The notes under the pieces were generated by a model. The model saw only the letters and a list, made by a program, of their open reading frames with translations, searched no databases and had not been told where the DNA came from. A stretch of 5,006 nucleotides of DNA from Limisphaerales bacterium (GTDB lineage Bacteria; Verrucomicrobiota; Verrucomicrobiia; Limisphaerales; UBA11358), in NCBI GenBank assembly GCA_027451565.1, contig DAIDJC010000229.1:1-5006 (forward strand). The letters are read 5' to 3'. Positions 1 through 5,006 of the stretch are shown piece after piece. The translations under genes were made by a program, and so were the position numbers. Each line of letters begins with the position of its first letter. Position 1 is the first letter of the stretch.

Positions 1-89
1 ATATCGACCCAAATGATCCAGACCGTCTAGAGCTTTCATAGTGTTCCGCACTCGCGGACGTTGAGTGGGGCTTGAACCGGGAGGCGAAA
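1..89. other. Leader region upstream of purA; possible end of an upstream gene
   Basis: No complete gene fits here. In the third plus frame the first 12 codons are open and read IDPNDPDRLELS before TAG at 39-41. This could be the tail of an upstream protein, but it is too short to recognise, and the other two plus frames also close early (TGA at 14-16, TAG at 28-30). Downstream lie two mutually exclusive short stems: TCCGC 45-49 with GCGGA 54-58, and CACTC 49-53 with GAGTG 63-67. Neither has a T tract, so neither is a convincing intrinsic terminator. I see no clear sigma-70 promoter or PurR-type operator. If purA is transcribed from its own promoter, most of that promoter probably lies left of the window. 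Confidence 0.3.
79..84 (+). promoter_or_regulatory. Ribosome binding site that decides the purA start
   Basis: GGGAGG lies 5 bases before the TTG at 90-92. It is a strong Shine-Dalgarno match at workable spacing, whereas the TTG at 72 has only a G-rich stretch upstream. This is the main reason for placing the purA start at 90. Confidence 0.65.
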
Positions 90-1361
90 TTGCCAGCCAC
101 AGTCGTGCTCGGAACCCAATGGGGTGACGAGGGCAAAGGCAAGATCATTGATGTGCTGACAGAAAAGGCGGACATCGTGGTTCGGTATGCCGGTGGCAAT
201 AATGCCGGGCACACGGTGTACGTGGGCAAAACGAAATACGTGCTGCACCTGGTGCCCTCGGGCATCCTGCGTCGCAACAAGCTGTGCGTGATAGGGAACG
301 GAGTGGTGGTGGACCCGATAGGGTTGATGGAGGAGATGGAAGGGCTCAAGAAAATAGGGGTGAAGGTAAGCCCGAAAAATTTTCTGCTCAGCGAAACGGC
401 GCATGTGGTGTTTCCGTACCATCGCGAGCTGGATGCGAGCCGCGAGGCGCTGAAGGGGACCAACAAGATTGGAACCACGAAGCGGGGGATAGGCCCCGCG
501 TACGGGGACAAGGCGGCCCGTGTGGGGCTGCGGGTGAATGACTTGGTGGACAAGGATCGCCTGGAGGAGAAGCTGGCCCTGCGGATGAAGGAAAACAATG
601 CGTTGTTGAAATCATTGGGAGGGAAGCCGATTTCCTTCAAGAAGGTGCTGGGCGCCTACCGAGCCGCCGGCGAATACCTGGCGCCGTATGTGACCAACAC
701 GGTGGTGCTGTTGCATGAGGCCATGCGTGAGCAGGCGGACATTTTGTTTGAGGGAGCGCAGGGGACTTTTTTGGACATTGACCACGGGACCTATCCTTTT
801 GTGACATCGAGCAACACGACGGCGGGCGGGGCGTGCACGGGCACGGGAGTTCCGCCGCACCGCATGGACCGTGTGGTGGGAGTGATGAAAGCCTATACCA
901 CGAGGGTGGGGGAAGGACCCTTGCCCACGGAAAACGGTGAGATATCCGATTTGCTGCATGGAATGGGGCGGGAATTTGGGGCCACCACCGGGCGTGCGCG
1001 GCGGTGCGGCTGGTTTGATTCCGTAGCGACCCGGCATGCCACCATGGTGAACGGGATAGACGACCTGGCCATCACCAACCTGGACGGGTTGGACACAGTC
1101 AAAAGCATCAAGGTATGCGTGGCTTACCGTCGAGGCAAACAGCAGTATGACTATGTGCCCAACGACGCGCGCGAGTTGGCGGAGTGCGAGCCGGTTTATG
1201 TGGAATTCGAGGGGTGGTGCGCGCCCACGCACCGGGCCAAGACGTTTAGGCAATTGCCGCTCAAGGCGCGGCAGTATCTGAAGGCGATATCCGAACTTAC
1301 CAATGCCCGCCTGTATATTGCCTCGGTGGGTCCCGGGCGGGATCAGACCTTGTTTCCATGA
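90..1361 (+). CDS. purA: Adenylosuccinate synthetase (PurA)
   Basis: PurA catalyses the first committed step from IMP to AMP in the cytoplasm, joining aspartate to IMP with GTP hydrolysis to give adenylosuccinate. The 423-residue product has the whole family layout. The GTP/IMP loop GTQWGDEGKGK is at residues 8-18, with the catalytic Asp at 13, and NNAGHT at 37-42 supplies the catalytic His at 41. Further on come IGTTKRGIGPAY (about 127-138), FEGAQGTFLDIDHGTYPF, the VGEGPLPTE and GATTGRARRCGWFD motifs, and NLDGLD. The C-terminus GPGRDQTLFP is typical. Length matches the usual 420-430, so the gene is complete. I prefer TTG at 90: it has a GGGAGG site and gives the normal short lead MPATVVLG. 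TTG at 72 would add six residues. There is no in-frame ATG or GTG after the stop at 39-41. uppS follows after 37 bases on the same strand. No broken motif is seen. Confidence 0.97.
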   Translation: MPATVVLGTQWGDEGKGKIIDVLTEKADIVVRYAGGNNAGHTVYVGKTKYVLHLVPSGILRRNKLCVIGNGVVVDPIGLMEEMEGLKKIGVKVSPKNFLLSETAHVVFPYHRELDASREALKGTNKIGTTKRGIGPAYGDKAARVGLRVNDLVDKDRLEEKLALRMKENNALLKSLGGKPISFKKVLGAYRAAGEYLAPYVTNTVVLLHEAMREQADILFEGAQGTFLDIDHGTYPFVTSSNTTAGGACTGTGVPPHRMDRVVGVMKAYTTRVGEGPLPTENGEISDLLHGMGREFGATTGRARRCGWFDSVATRHATMVNGIDDLAITNLDGLDTVKSIKVCVAYRRGKQQYDYVPNDARELAECEPVYVEFEGWCAPTHRAKTFRQLPLKARQYLKAISELTNARLYIASVGPGRDQTLFP

Positions 1362-1398
1362 GAGAGGTTGAGGCGCCGGCCTGGCCGGGTTTGCGTTC

Positions 1399-2136
1399 AT
1401 GAGTTCTGTGCATCCATCTTTATCGCCAGAAGCCCGGGCCAACCTGCCGCGGCACGTGGCAGTGATCATGGATGGCAATGGGCGCTGGGCCAAGGCGAGG
1501 CATCTGCCGCGTGTGGAAGGGCACCGGCGCGGGGCGGATTCCGCCCGGGAGATCATCCGCAGCGCCGGGGAGGTGGGGATCAAGTACCTGACATTGTACG
1601 CCTTTTCGGCTGAGAACTGGAACCGTCCCAAGGACGAGGTGGATGCCTTGATGAAGTACCTGGTGCAATACCTGAAAAGCGAGGCCGGGGAATTGAACCG
1701 CAACAACGTGCGGTTGGAGGTGATTGGCCAGATATGGCGTCTGCCGGACCATGTTCAGGAACAATTGCAAAAAACCATCACGGCACTTTCCAGGAATAAC
1801 GGGCTTACCCTGGTGATGGCCCTGAGCTATGGCAGCCGGCTGGAGATTGTGGATGCGGTGAGGCAGGTGGCGCAGAAAGTGAAGGGCGGCACGCTGGACC
1901 CCGCGGATATCACGGAGAAAATCATTTCCGACCATTTATGGACGCGGAGCGTGCCTGATCCGGACCTGCTGGTGCGGACCAGCGGGGAAATGCGGCTGAG
2001 CAATTTTTTATTGTGGCAGATTTCCTACGCCGAGCTGGTGGTCACGCCCACCTTGTGGCCGGATTTCCGGCGTCCCCATTTTTATGCCGCCCTGGAGGAA
2101 TACGCGCGCAGGAACAGGCGGTTTGGCGGGGTGTGA
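1399..2136 (+). CDS. uppS: Undecaprenyl diphosphate synthase (cis-prenyltransferase, UppS/IspU)
   Basis: The enzyme extends farnesyl diphosphate with isopentenyl diphosphate units in cis to make undecaprenyl diphosphate, the precursor of the lipid carrier for peptidoglycan and other envelope polymers. It is a soluble, membrane-associated homodimer in this family. The 245-residue protein shows every signature: HVAVIMDGNGRWAK (residues 19-32, with the Mg-binding Asp at 25), EGHRRGAD (40-47), LTLYAFSAENWNRP (64-77), and PDPDLLVRTSGEMRLSNFLL (186-205), carrying Arg193 and Arg199 for diphosphate binding. The second metal ligand is Glu212 in SYAEL. These residues sit one position before the E. coli numbering (D26, R194, R200, E213). 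RTSGE replaces the E. coli RTGGE, a common variant. The ATG at 1399 has only a weak GGG upstream, but an in-frame TGA at 1369 leaves no other ATG, GTG or TTG start. The rlu gene follows after 42 bases. In many bacteria cdsA and dxr follow uppS; here they do not. Confidence 0.97.
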   Translation: MSSVHPSLSPEARANLPRHVAVIMDGNGRWAKARHLPRVEGHRRGADSAREIIRSAGEVGIKYLTLYAFSAENWNRPKDEVDALMKYLVQYLKSEAGELNRNNVRLEVIGQIWRLPDHVQEQLQKTITALSRNNGLTLVMALSYGSRLEIVDAVRQVAQKVKGGTLDPADITEKIISDHLWTRSVPDPDLLVRTSGEMRLSNFLLWQISYAELVVTPTLWPDFRRPHFYAALEEYARRNRRFGGV

Positions 2137-2164
2137 TCCGGAAACGGCGGGTGCCCGGAGCTGT

Positions 2165-2171
2165 GGAAGGA
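2165..2171 (+). promoter_or_regulatory. Ribosome binding site of the pseudouridine synthase gene
   Basis: GGAAGGA ends 7 bases before the ATG at 2179, a good Shine-Dalgarno match at standard spacing. It supports that start and suggests the gene is translated independently of uppS, which ends at 2136. Confidence 0.6.
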
Positions 2172-2178
2172 TTGGCGC

Positions 2179-2964
2179 ATGGCGGAACAGTTGCTTGATA
2201 TTTTGCATGAGGATGATGATTTTCTGGTGGTGAACAAGCCGGCGGGGCTGGTCTGTCATCCCACCAAGGGAGACCTGTATTCCAGCCTGGTGAGCCGGGT
2301 TCGGCTGCATTTTGGGGGTGGTTCACTGCCGCACCTGGTGCATCGCCTGGACCGTGAGACGAGCGGAGTGGTTTTGTTTGCGCGCACCCCCGGGGTGGCG
2401 CGGGACTTGGGACGGATTTGGGAAACGCGGGGTGTGACGAAGGAATATCTGGCTGTGGTGCATGGCTGGGTGGAGGCAGACAAGGGCGTGCTGGATGCAT
2501 CCCTGGGCAAAGACCTGGCGAGCCGGGTGGCCATCAAAAATGCAGTGAGGGAGGATGGCGCCGCTGCCCAAACCGGGTTCGAGGTTGCCAGGCGCTTCAG
2601 CAAACTGGTGCCGGATGTGCCGGAAGGCCGGGGCGCGGTTCAAAAACCCTTTTCACTTCTGCGGGTGAGGCCACTCACGGGCCGGAAACATCAAATCAGG
2701 ATTCACCTGGCGTGGTGCGGACATCCGATCGTGGGGGACAAGCTTTATGGCGGCGACGAGGATTTGTACCTGGCCCTCGTGGAGAACCGCCTCACCCGGG
2801 AACAACGCATTCGCCTGATCCTTTCCAACCATGCCCTGCACGCCGCCTCGCTTGAATTTGCATGGCTTGACCGGCATTGCCGCTTTGAGGCTGAGCCGGG
2901 ACGTGAATTTGCGGAGATGGCAGGGCCGGGCGAATGCCTTGGAGCATTTCCATCAAACACCTAG
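2179..2964 (+). CDS. RluA-family RNA pseudouridine synthase without an S4 domain
   Basis: Enzymes of this family convert selected uridines in rRNA or tRNA to pseudouridine. The 261-residue product begins directly with the catalytic fold (LHEDDDFLVVNKPAG, residues 9-23). It carries the diagnostic HRLDRETSG at 55-63, with Asp58 as the predicted catalytic nucleophile. It also has KEYLAVVHG (88-96), the RNA-contact motif GRKHQIRIH (168-176) and GHPIVGDKLYG (181-191). There is no N-terminal S4 domain of the kind in RluC and RluD, so the architecture and size resemble RluA (about 219) and TruC (about 260). A charged insert rich in Leu, Glu and Arg (about 193-217) separates the GDKLYG motif from NHALHAASLEF. 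Target RNA and position cannot be read from the sequence, so I give no symbol. The gene lies 42 bases after uppS and is probably the last of the purA cluster. The frame is intact. Confidence 0.93.
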   Translation: MAEQLLDILHEDDDFLVVNKPAGLVCHPTKGDLYSSLVSRVRLHFGGGSLPHLVHRLDRETSGVVLFARTPGVARDLGRIWETRGVTKEYLAVVHGWVEADKGVLDASLGKDLASRVAIKNAVREDGAAAQTGFEVARRFSKLVPDVPEGRGAVQKPFSLLRVRPLTGRKHQIRIHLAWCGHPIVGDKLYGGDEDLYLALVENRLTREQRIRLILSNHALHAASLEFAWLDRHCRFEAEPGREFAEMAGPGECLGAFPSNT

Positions 2965-3146
2965 CGCTGGGCGCGGTGTGAATGGGGGGGACGGTCTTTT
3001 TGGCCTTGGGCCGCGTTTCGGCCCTGTTACAGGGTTTGGGGAAACTGCGCATCCGCCAAAGCCCGGCCAGGTCCAAAAATCCTCGCCGCCCAACTCCACA
3101 ACTCGCCACAACTTTTCTGTCAATGCGCCGGTCCTTCGGCAGGCCC
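2965..3146. other. Convergent intergenic region with small hairpins
   Basis: This 182-base gap separates the stop of the plus-strand pseudouridine synthase gene from the stop of the minus-strand TPR gene. No credible gene is seen; the open frames crossing it are extensions of antisense frames. It contains a G7 run (2984-2990), two overlapping hairpins (3008-3034), an 8-base direct repeat (3096-3103 and 3106-3113) and a further short hairpin near the TPR stop. None has a strong T tract, so termination from both sides may be inefficient or factor-assisted. Confidence 0.6.
3008..3037 (+). terminator. Possible weak terminator of the purA-uppS-rlu cluster
   Basis: GGGCCG (3008-3013) and CGGCCC (3019-3024) form a perfect 6-bp GC stem with a 5-base loop. 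A second stem, CCCTG (3022-3026) with CAGGG (3030-3034), has a 3-base loop and is followed by only TTT (3035-3037). The stems share bases 3022-3024, so they cannot form together. The place, 44 bases after the last plus-strand stop, suits a terminator, but the missing T run makes this tentative. Confidence 0.3.
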
Positions 3147-3156
3147 TTATTGGGCC
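3127..3156 (-). terminator. Paired hairpins over the TPR gene stop codon
   Basis: GGCCC (3142-3146) and GGGCC (3152-3156) form a 5-bp stem whose loop (3147-3151) contains the minus-strand TAA stop. Directly beyond it, GCCG (3127-3130) and CGGC (3137-3140) form another short stem. Neither is followed by a T run on the minus strand. They may protect the 3' end or help factor-dependent termination; a role is not established by the sequence. Confidence 0.25.
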
Positions 3157-4547
3157 GAGTAGTATTCATCCACCTTCTTGCCGACGTCCTTGAAGCTGGC
3201 ATCCACTTCAAAAATCAATTTGAACTGTTCGATGGCTTCCTCCTTTTTGCCCATGGTCTCCAGCACGCAGCCCAGGTTGTACACCAGGTCTTTTTTTTCG
3301 TTGTCGAAGACGGGCTTTTCCTTGATGGCGTTTTGAAAGGTGCGCGCGGCGATGTCGTACATCTTCCGGCGCGAATAGCACTGGGCCAGGTAATTCATGG
3401 CTGCCAGTTTTTTATGCGGATTTTGCTGGGCTTTTTGAAATTCCGCAATGGCCTCGCTGATTTTGCCGGCTTGAAAACAAAGCACCCCCAGTTCAAAGCG
3501 AATGGCCAGGTCCGTGGGGTAGCGTTCGACGCGTTTCTGGCATTCATCAAGCTGGTAGCTCATCTTGTCGGCCTGGAGTTTGGCCACCTGGTCGGCGTGA
3601 TCGGCGGCAAAGGGATTGACCTGGCTGATGAGGTGGTCGAACTGCTTCACCTTGACCTCGGCAATGGCGCGGTCCAGCGTGGGGTCATTCCCGGCATCCG
3701 AAGCCTTGATGGAGTCATAGATGGCGATGGATTCAGTGAAGCGGTTTTTTTCCGAATACATCTTGGCCAGCTCACGTTTGATTTTGAGGTTGGCAGGCTC
3801 TTTCTGGATGCGTTCCTCGTACTCCCTGATGAGGCGTTCGGTCACATCCTCGTCCTTGACCACGCGGTTGGCCTGTTCCAGGCGGTTGGCCTCGTCACGA
3901 TTGCGGAGCATGTCGCGGAAGGAAGCTTTGCCGGTTTCGGCGGCGTTGTAGCCGCCTTTATCCATGGTGGTCCGGGCGGAAAGGTTCTTGAGGGCCTGGC
4001 TCAGGTCGCCATCATAGCCGCCGGTGCGGATCAAATCCTGGAGGGCGCGTTCGCCTTTGGCGGTGTCTTCGCCGCTCTTGGAGAGCCATTCTGAATATTC
4101 AATCAGCAAGGCCTTGTCCTTGGGCGAGAGATCCACCATGGTTTCGAGGGCAAAGCATGCGGTTTTGGGCAAATCCAGCGCCATGGCGCCGTCCGCCACG
4201 ATGCGCAGGGCCGCTGCGCTGGCGGGATCGCTGCTGAGCACCTGTTCGGCAGCGGCCATGGCATCTGCGGGATTTTTACTGAGAATCAGTTTGGCTTTGG
4301 CCAGTTGCGGGGAGGAACCGGCGCCGCTCATCATTTTTTTGAAAAAGCCGCCGGTGCCCTTGGCGGCCTTTTTTTGCTGTTCGGCCCTCAAAAGCCGGCG
4401 GCATTCCAAAAATCCCGGTTCCCGGGACAAAACCTGGCAATAAAGGTCTATCGCGTAATCGCCATTGTCACGCTGGGCGGCCTCGTTGGCCTTGGTAAAA
4501 AGACGGCGGGCGTCCGGGGCTATTTCACTAATGGATTTGTCTGGCAT
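3147..4547 (-). CDS. Cytoplasmic tetratricopeptide (TPR) repeat protein, function unknown
   Basis: This 466-residue protein has no signal peptide or membrane segment and is rich in Lys, Glu and Ala, so it is probably a cytoplasmic scaffold. The N-terminus (about 11-57) is a TPR-like helical hairpin (DYAIDLYCQVLSREPGF). A basic linker, KKAAKGTGGFFKKMMSGAG, follows at 59-77. A helical region at 81-190 has repeat-like phrases such as AEQVLSSDP. A charged segment at about 195-245 may be a coiled coil. Clearer TPRs lie near 247-280, 345-378, 380-413 and 420-453, where the Gly/Ala/Tyr pattern is evident (FELGVLCFQAGKISEAIAEF). TPRs bind other proteins, but no partner is indicated. Product names such as 'TPR protein' are all that is justified. 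The ATG at 4545-4547 lacks a visible Shine-Dalgarno site and I found no alternative start near it. aroC lies 53 bases upstream on the same strand, so co-transcription is possible. The coding strand carries A runs (A8 and two A7) and a terminator-like element near its 5' end. Confidence 0.88.
   Translation of the reverse strand: MPDKSISEIAPDARRLFTKANEAAQRDNGDYAIDLYCQVLSREPGFLECRRLLRAEQQKKAAKGTGGFFKKMMSGAGSSPQLAKAKLILSKNPADAMAAAEQVLSSDPASAAALRIVADGAMALDLPKTACFALETMVDLSPKDKALLIEYSEWLSKSGEDTAKGERALQDLIRTGGYDGDLSQALKNLSARTTMDKGGYNAAETGKASFRDMLRNRDEANRLEQANRVVKDEDVTERLIREYEERIQKEPANLKIKRELAKMYSEKNRFTESIAIYDSIKASDAGNDPTLDRAIAEVKVKQFDHLISQVNPFAADHADQVAKLQADKMSYQLDECQKRVERYPTDLAIRFELGVLCFQAGKISEAIAEFQKAQQNPHKKLAAMNYLAQCYSRRKMYDIAARTFQNAIKEKPVFDNEKKDLVYNLGCVLETMGKKEEAIEQFKLIFEVDASFKDVGKKVDEYYSAQ
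4341..4375. repeat. Terminator-like inverted repeat inside the TPR gene
   Basis: GCCGCC (4347-4352) and GGCGGC (4362-4367) form a perfect GC stem with a 9-base loop. An A5 tract (4342-4346) stands on the left and a T7 tract (4369-4375) on the right, so read on either strand it resembles an A-tract/stem/T-tract terminator. On the minus-strand mRNA the stem can extend through a G-U pair and four A-U pairs to 11 bp. It encodes residues 58-69 of the TPR protein (QKKAAKGTGGFF), so codon choice for this linker may be the whole explanation. The structure is seen; a function is inferred only. Confidence 0.45.
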
Positions 4548-4600
4548 AATTTGTTGGTCAAAAAGCTTTGAAAGATGAAATCACGGTTGCCATTAAAAAG
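4548..4600 (-). other. Gap between aroC and the TPR gene
   Basis: This 53-base, relatively A+T-rich spacer lies between the aroC stop and the TPR gene ATG. On the minus strand it reads into the start through TTTTTGACC and AACAAATT with no GGAGG-like site. A palindrome AAAGCTTT (4562-4569) is present. I see no convincing terminator, which favours read-through from aroC. A promoter here cannot be excluded, but I could not define paired -35 and -10 elements. Confidence 0.35.
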
Positions 4601-5006
4601 TCAACCGCACTGCGCGCGCTGGCGCAGCGCATGATCCACCAGCACCAGGGCTGTCATGGCCTCCACCATGGGAACGGCCCTGGGCAAAACGCAGGGATCA
4701 TGGCGGCCTTTACCCCGGAGGGTGGTGTTGACGCGCTGTTCGGTGATGGTGTCCTGCGGATGCATGACCGTGGCCACGGGTTTGAATGCAACCCGGAAAT
4801 AGATGGTTTCGCCGTTGGAAATTCCTCCTTGAATCCCGCCTGAACGGTTGGTGGTGGTGAAAACCTGGCCCCGCCGCACGCGGATGGGGTCGTTGTGTTC
4901 CCGTCCTGTCAGGGTGATGCCATCGAAACCTGATCCCACTTCAAAACCCTTGGAAGCGGGCAGGCTGAGCATGGCCTTGGCCAGGTCCGCCTCAAGTTTG
5001 TCGAAG
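4601..5006 (-). CDS. aroC: Chorismate synthase (AroC), 3' part only
   Basis: AroC is the last shikimate-pathway enzyme, converting EPSP (5-enolpyruvylshikimate 3-phosphate) to chorismate with reduced FMN, ahead of aromatic amino acids, folate and quinones. The visible 134 residues are the C-terminal part; the gene enters from the right edge, so its start and N-terminal His motif are not seen. Reading from the edge, FDKLEADLAKAMLSLPASKG matches the family, followed by GFEVGSGF, EHND, TNRSGGIQGGISNG, FRVAFKP, and the C-terminal signature KGRHDPCVLPRAVPMVEAM. The protein ends DHALRQRAQCG, close to the LLRQRAQ ending of E. coli AroC. An internal ATG at 4970-4972 is the Met of AMLSLP, not the start. 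Frame and motifs are intact, so the gene is probably functional. It is followed on the same strand by the TPR gene after 53 bases. Confidence 0.96.
   Translation of the reverse strand, partial: FDKLEADLAKAMLSLPASKGFEVGSGFDGITLTGREHNDPIRVRRGQVFTTTNRSGGIQGGISNGETIYFRVAFKPVATVMHPQDTITEQRVNTTLRGKGRHDPCVLPRAVPMVEAMTALVLVDHALRQRAQCG

Noticed and set aside
14..42. Possible sigma-70 promoter before purA (CATAGT at 37-42 as a -10 box)
   Set aside because: The -10 candidate matches 4 of 6 positions, but no acceptable -35 box is found at 16-18 bases upstream.
36..422. Minus-strand open frame antisense to the start of purA
   Set aside because: It lies opposite the conserved P-loop region of PurA, is His-rich and low in recognisable structure, and is best read as a shadow of purA.
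612..1706. Minus-strand open frame (364 codons) antisense to purA and uppS
   Set aside because: It lies opposite two clearly real genes, is in register with purA codons, and its His/Arg/Pro-rich translation shows no domain.
2982..4094. Long plus-strand open frame (370 codons) antisense to the TPR gene
   Set aside because: Its codons are in register with those of the TPR gene, so each is the reverse complement of a TPR codon. Lys/Glu codons become Leu/Phe, and stops would need the rare TTA, CTA or TCA codons. Its Phe/Gly/Leu-rich composition is explained by this, and it has no recognisable domain or ribosome binding site.
4970..4972. Internal ATG as the start of a short 123-residue minus-strand gene
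   Set aside because: The frame stays open and keeps matching chorismate synthase (FDKLEADLAKA) to the window edge, so this Met is internal to a truncated view of aroC.
1..5006. Search for RNA genes, CRISPR arrays, insertion sequences, phage or defence genes
   Set aside because: No tRNA-like cloverleaf, spaced repeat array, terminal inverted repeats with a transposase, or recognisable defence domain was seen on either strand; coding space is filled by housekeeping genes.

Overview
The window is G+C-rich by eye, gene-dense and made almost entirely of housekeeping genes. Four conserved bacterial enzymes and one TPR-repeat protein account for nearly all of it. I see no RNA gene, insertion sequence, CRISPR array, phage gene, toxin/antitoxin pair or defence system. 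The protein signatures look bacterial and, from memory rather than a search, resemble the Planctomycetota-Verrucomicrobiota-Chlamydiota group, most likely Verrucomicrobiota. The points behind this are the TTKRGIGP form of PurA, the RTSGEMRLSNFLLWQ form of UppS, and the long cytoplasmic TPR protein with an FFKKMMSGAGSSP linker. This placement is an inference of moderate confidence.

Layout. Bases 1-89 are a short leader, possibly including the end of an upstream gene. A plus-strand cluster follows: purA (adenylosuccinate synthetase, TTG start), uppS (undecaprenyl diphosphate synthase) and an RluA-family pseudouridine synthase. The gaps are only 37 and 42 bases, so the three could be co-transcribed. 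They serve AMP synthesis, the lipid carrier for cell-wall assembly, and RNA modification, so they are linked by growth demand rather than by one pathway. Bases 2965-3146 are the convergent gap, which holds several small GC-rich hairpins and a short direct repeat. On the minus strand lie the TPR protein gene and, 53 bases upstream of it, the 3' part of aroC (chorismate synthase), which runs off the right edge. aroC and the TPR gene may form a second operon.

The least explained signal is inside the TPR gene around 4334-4375. A GC-only 6-bp inverted repeat is flanked on both sides by A/T tracts, so it looks like an intrinsic terminator read from either strand. On the coding strand it directly abuts an in-frame A_AAA_AAG slippery heptamer. 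It may be an accident of encoding a Lys/Ala/Gly/Phe linker, but it can be tested. Nothing here amounts to a new biological system.
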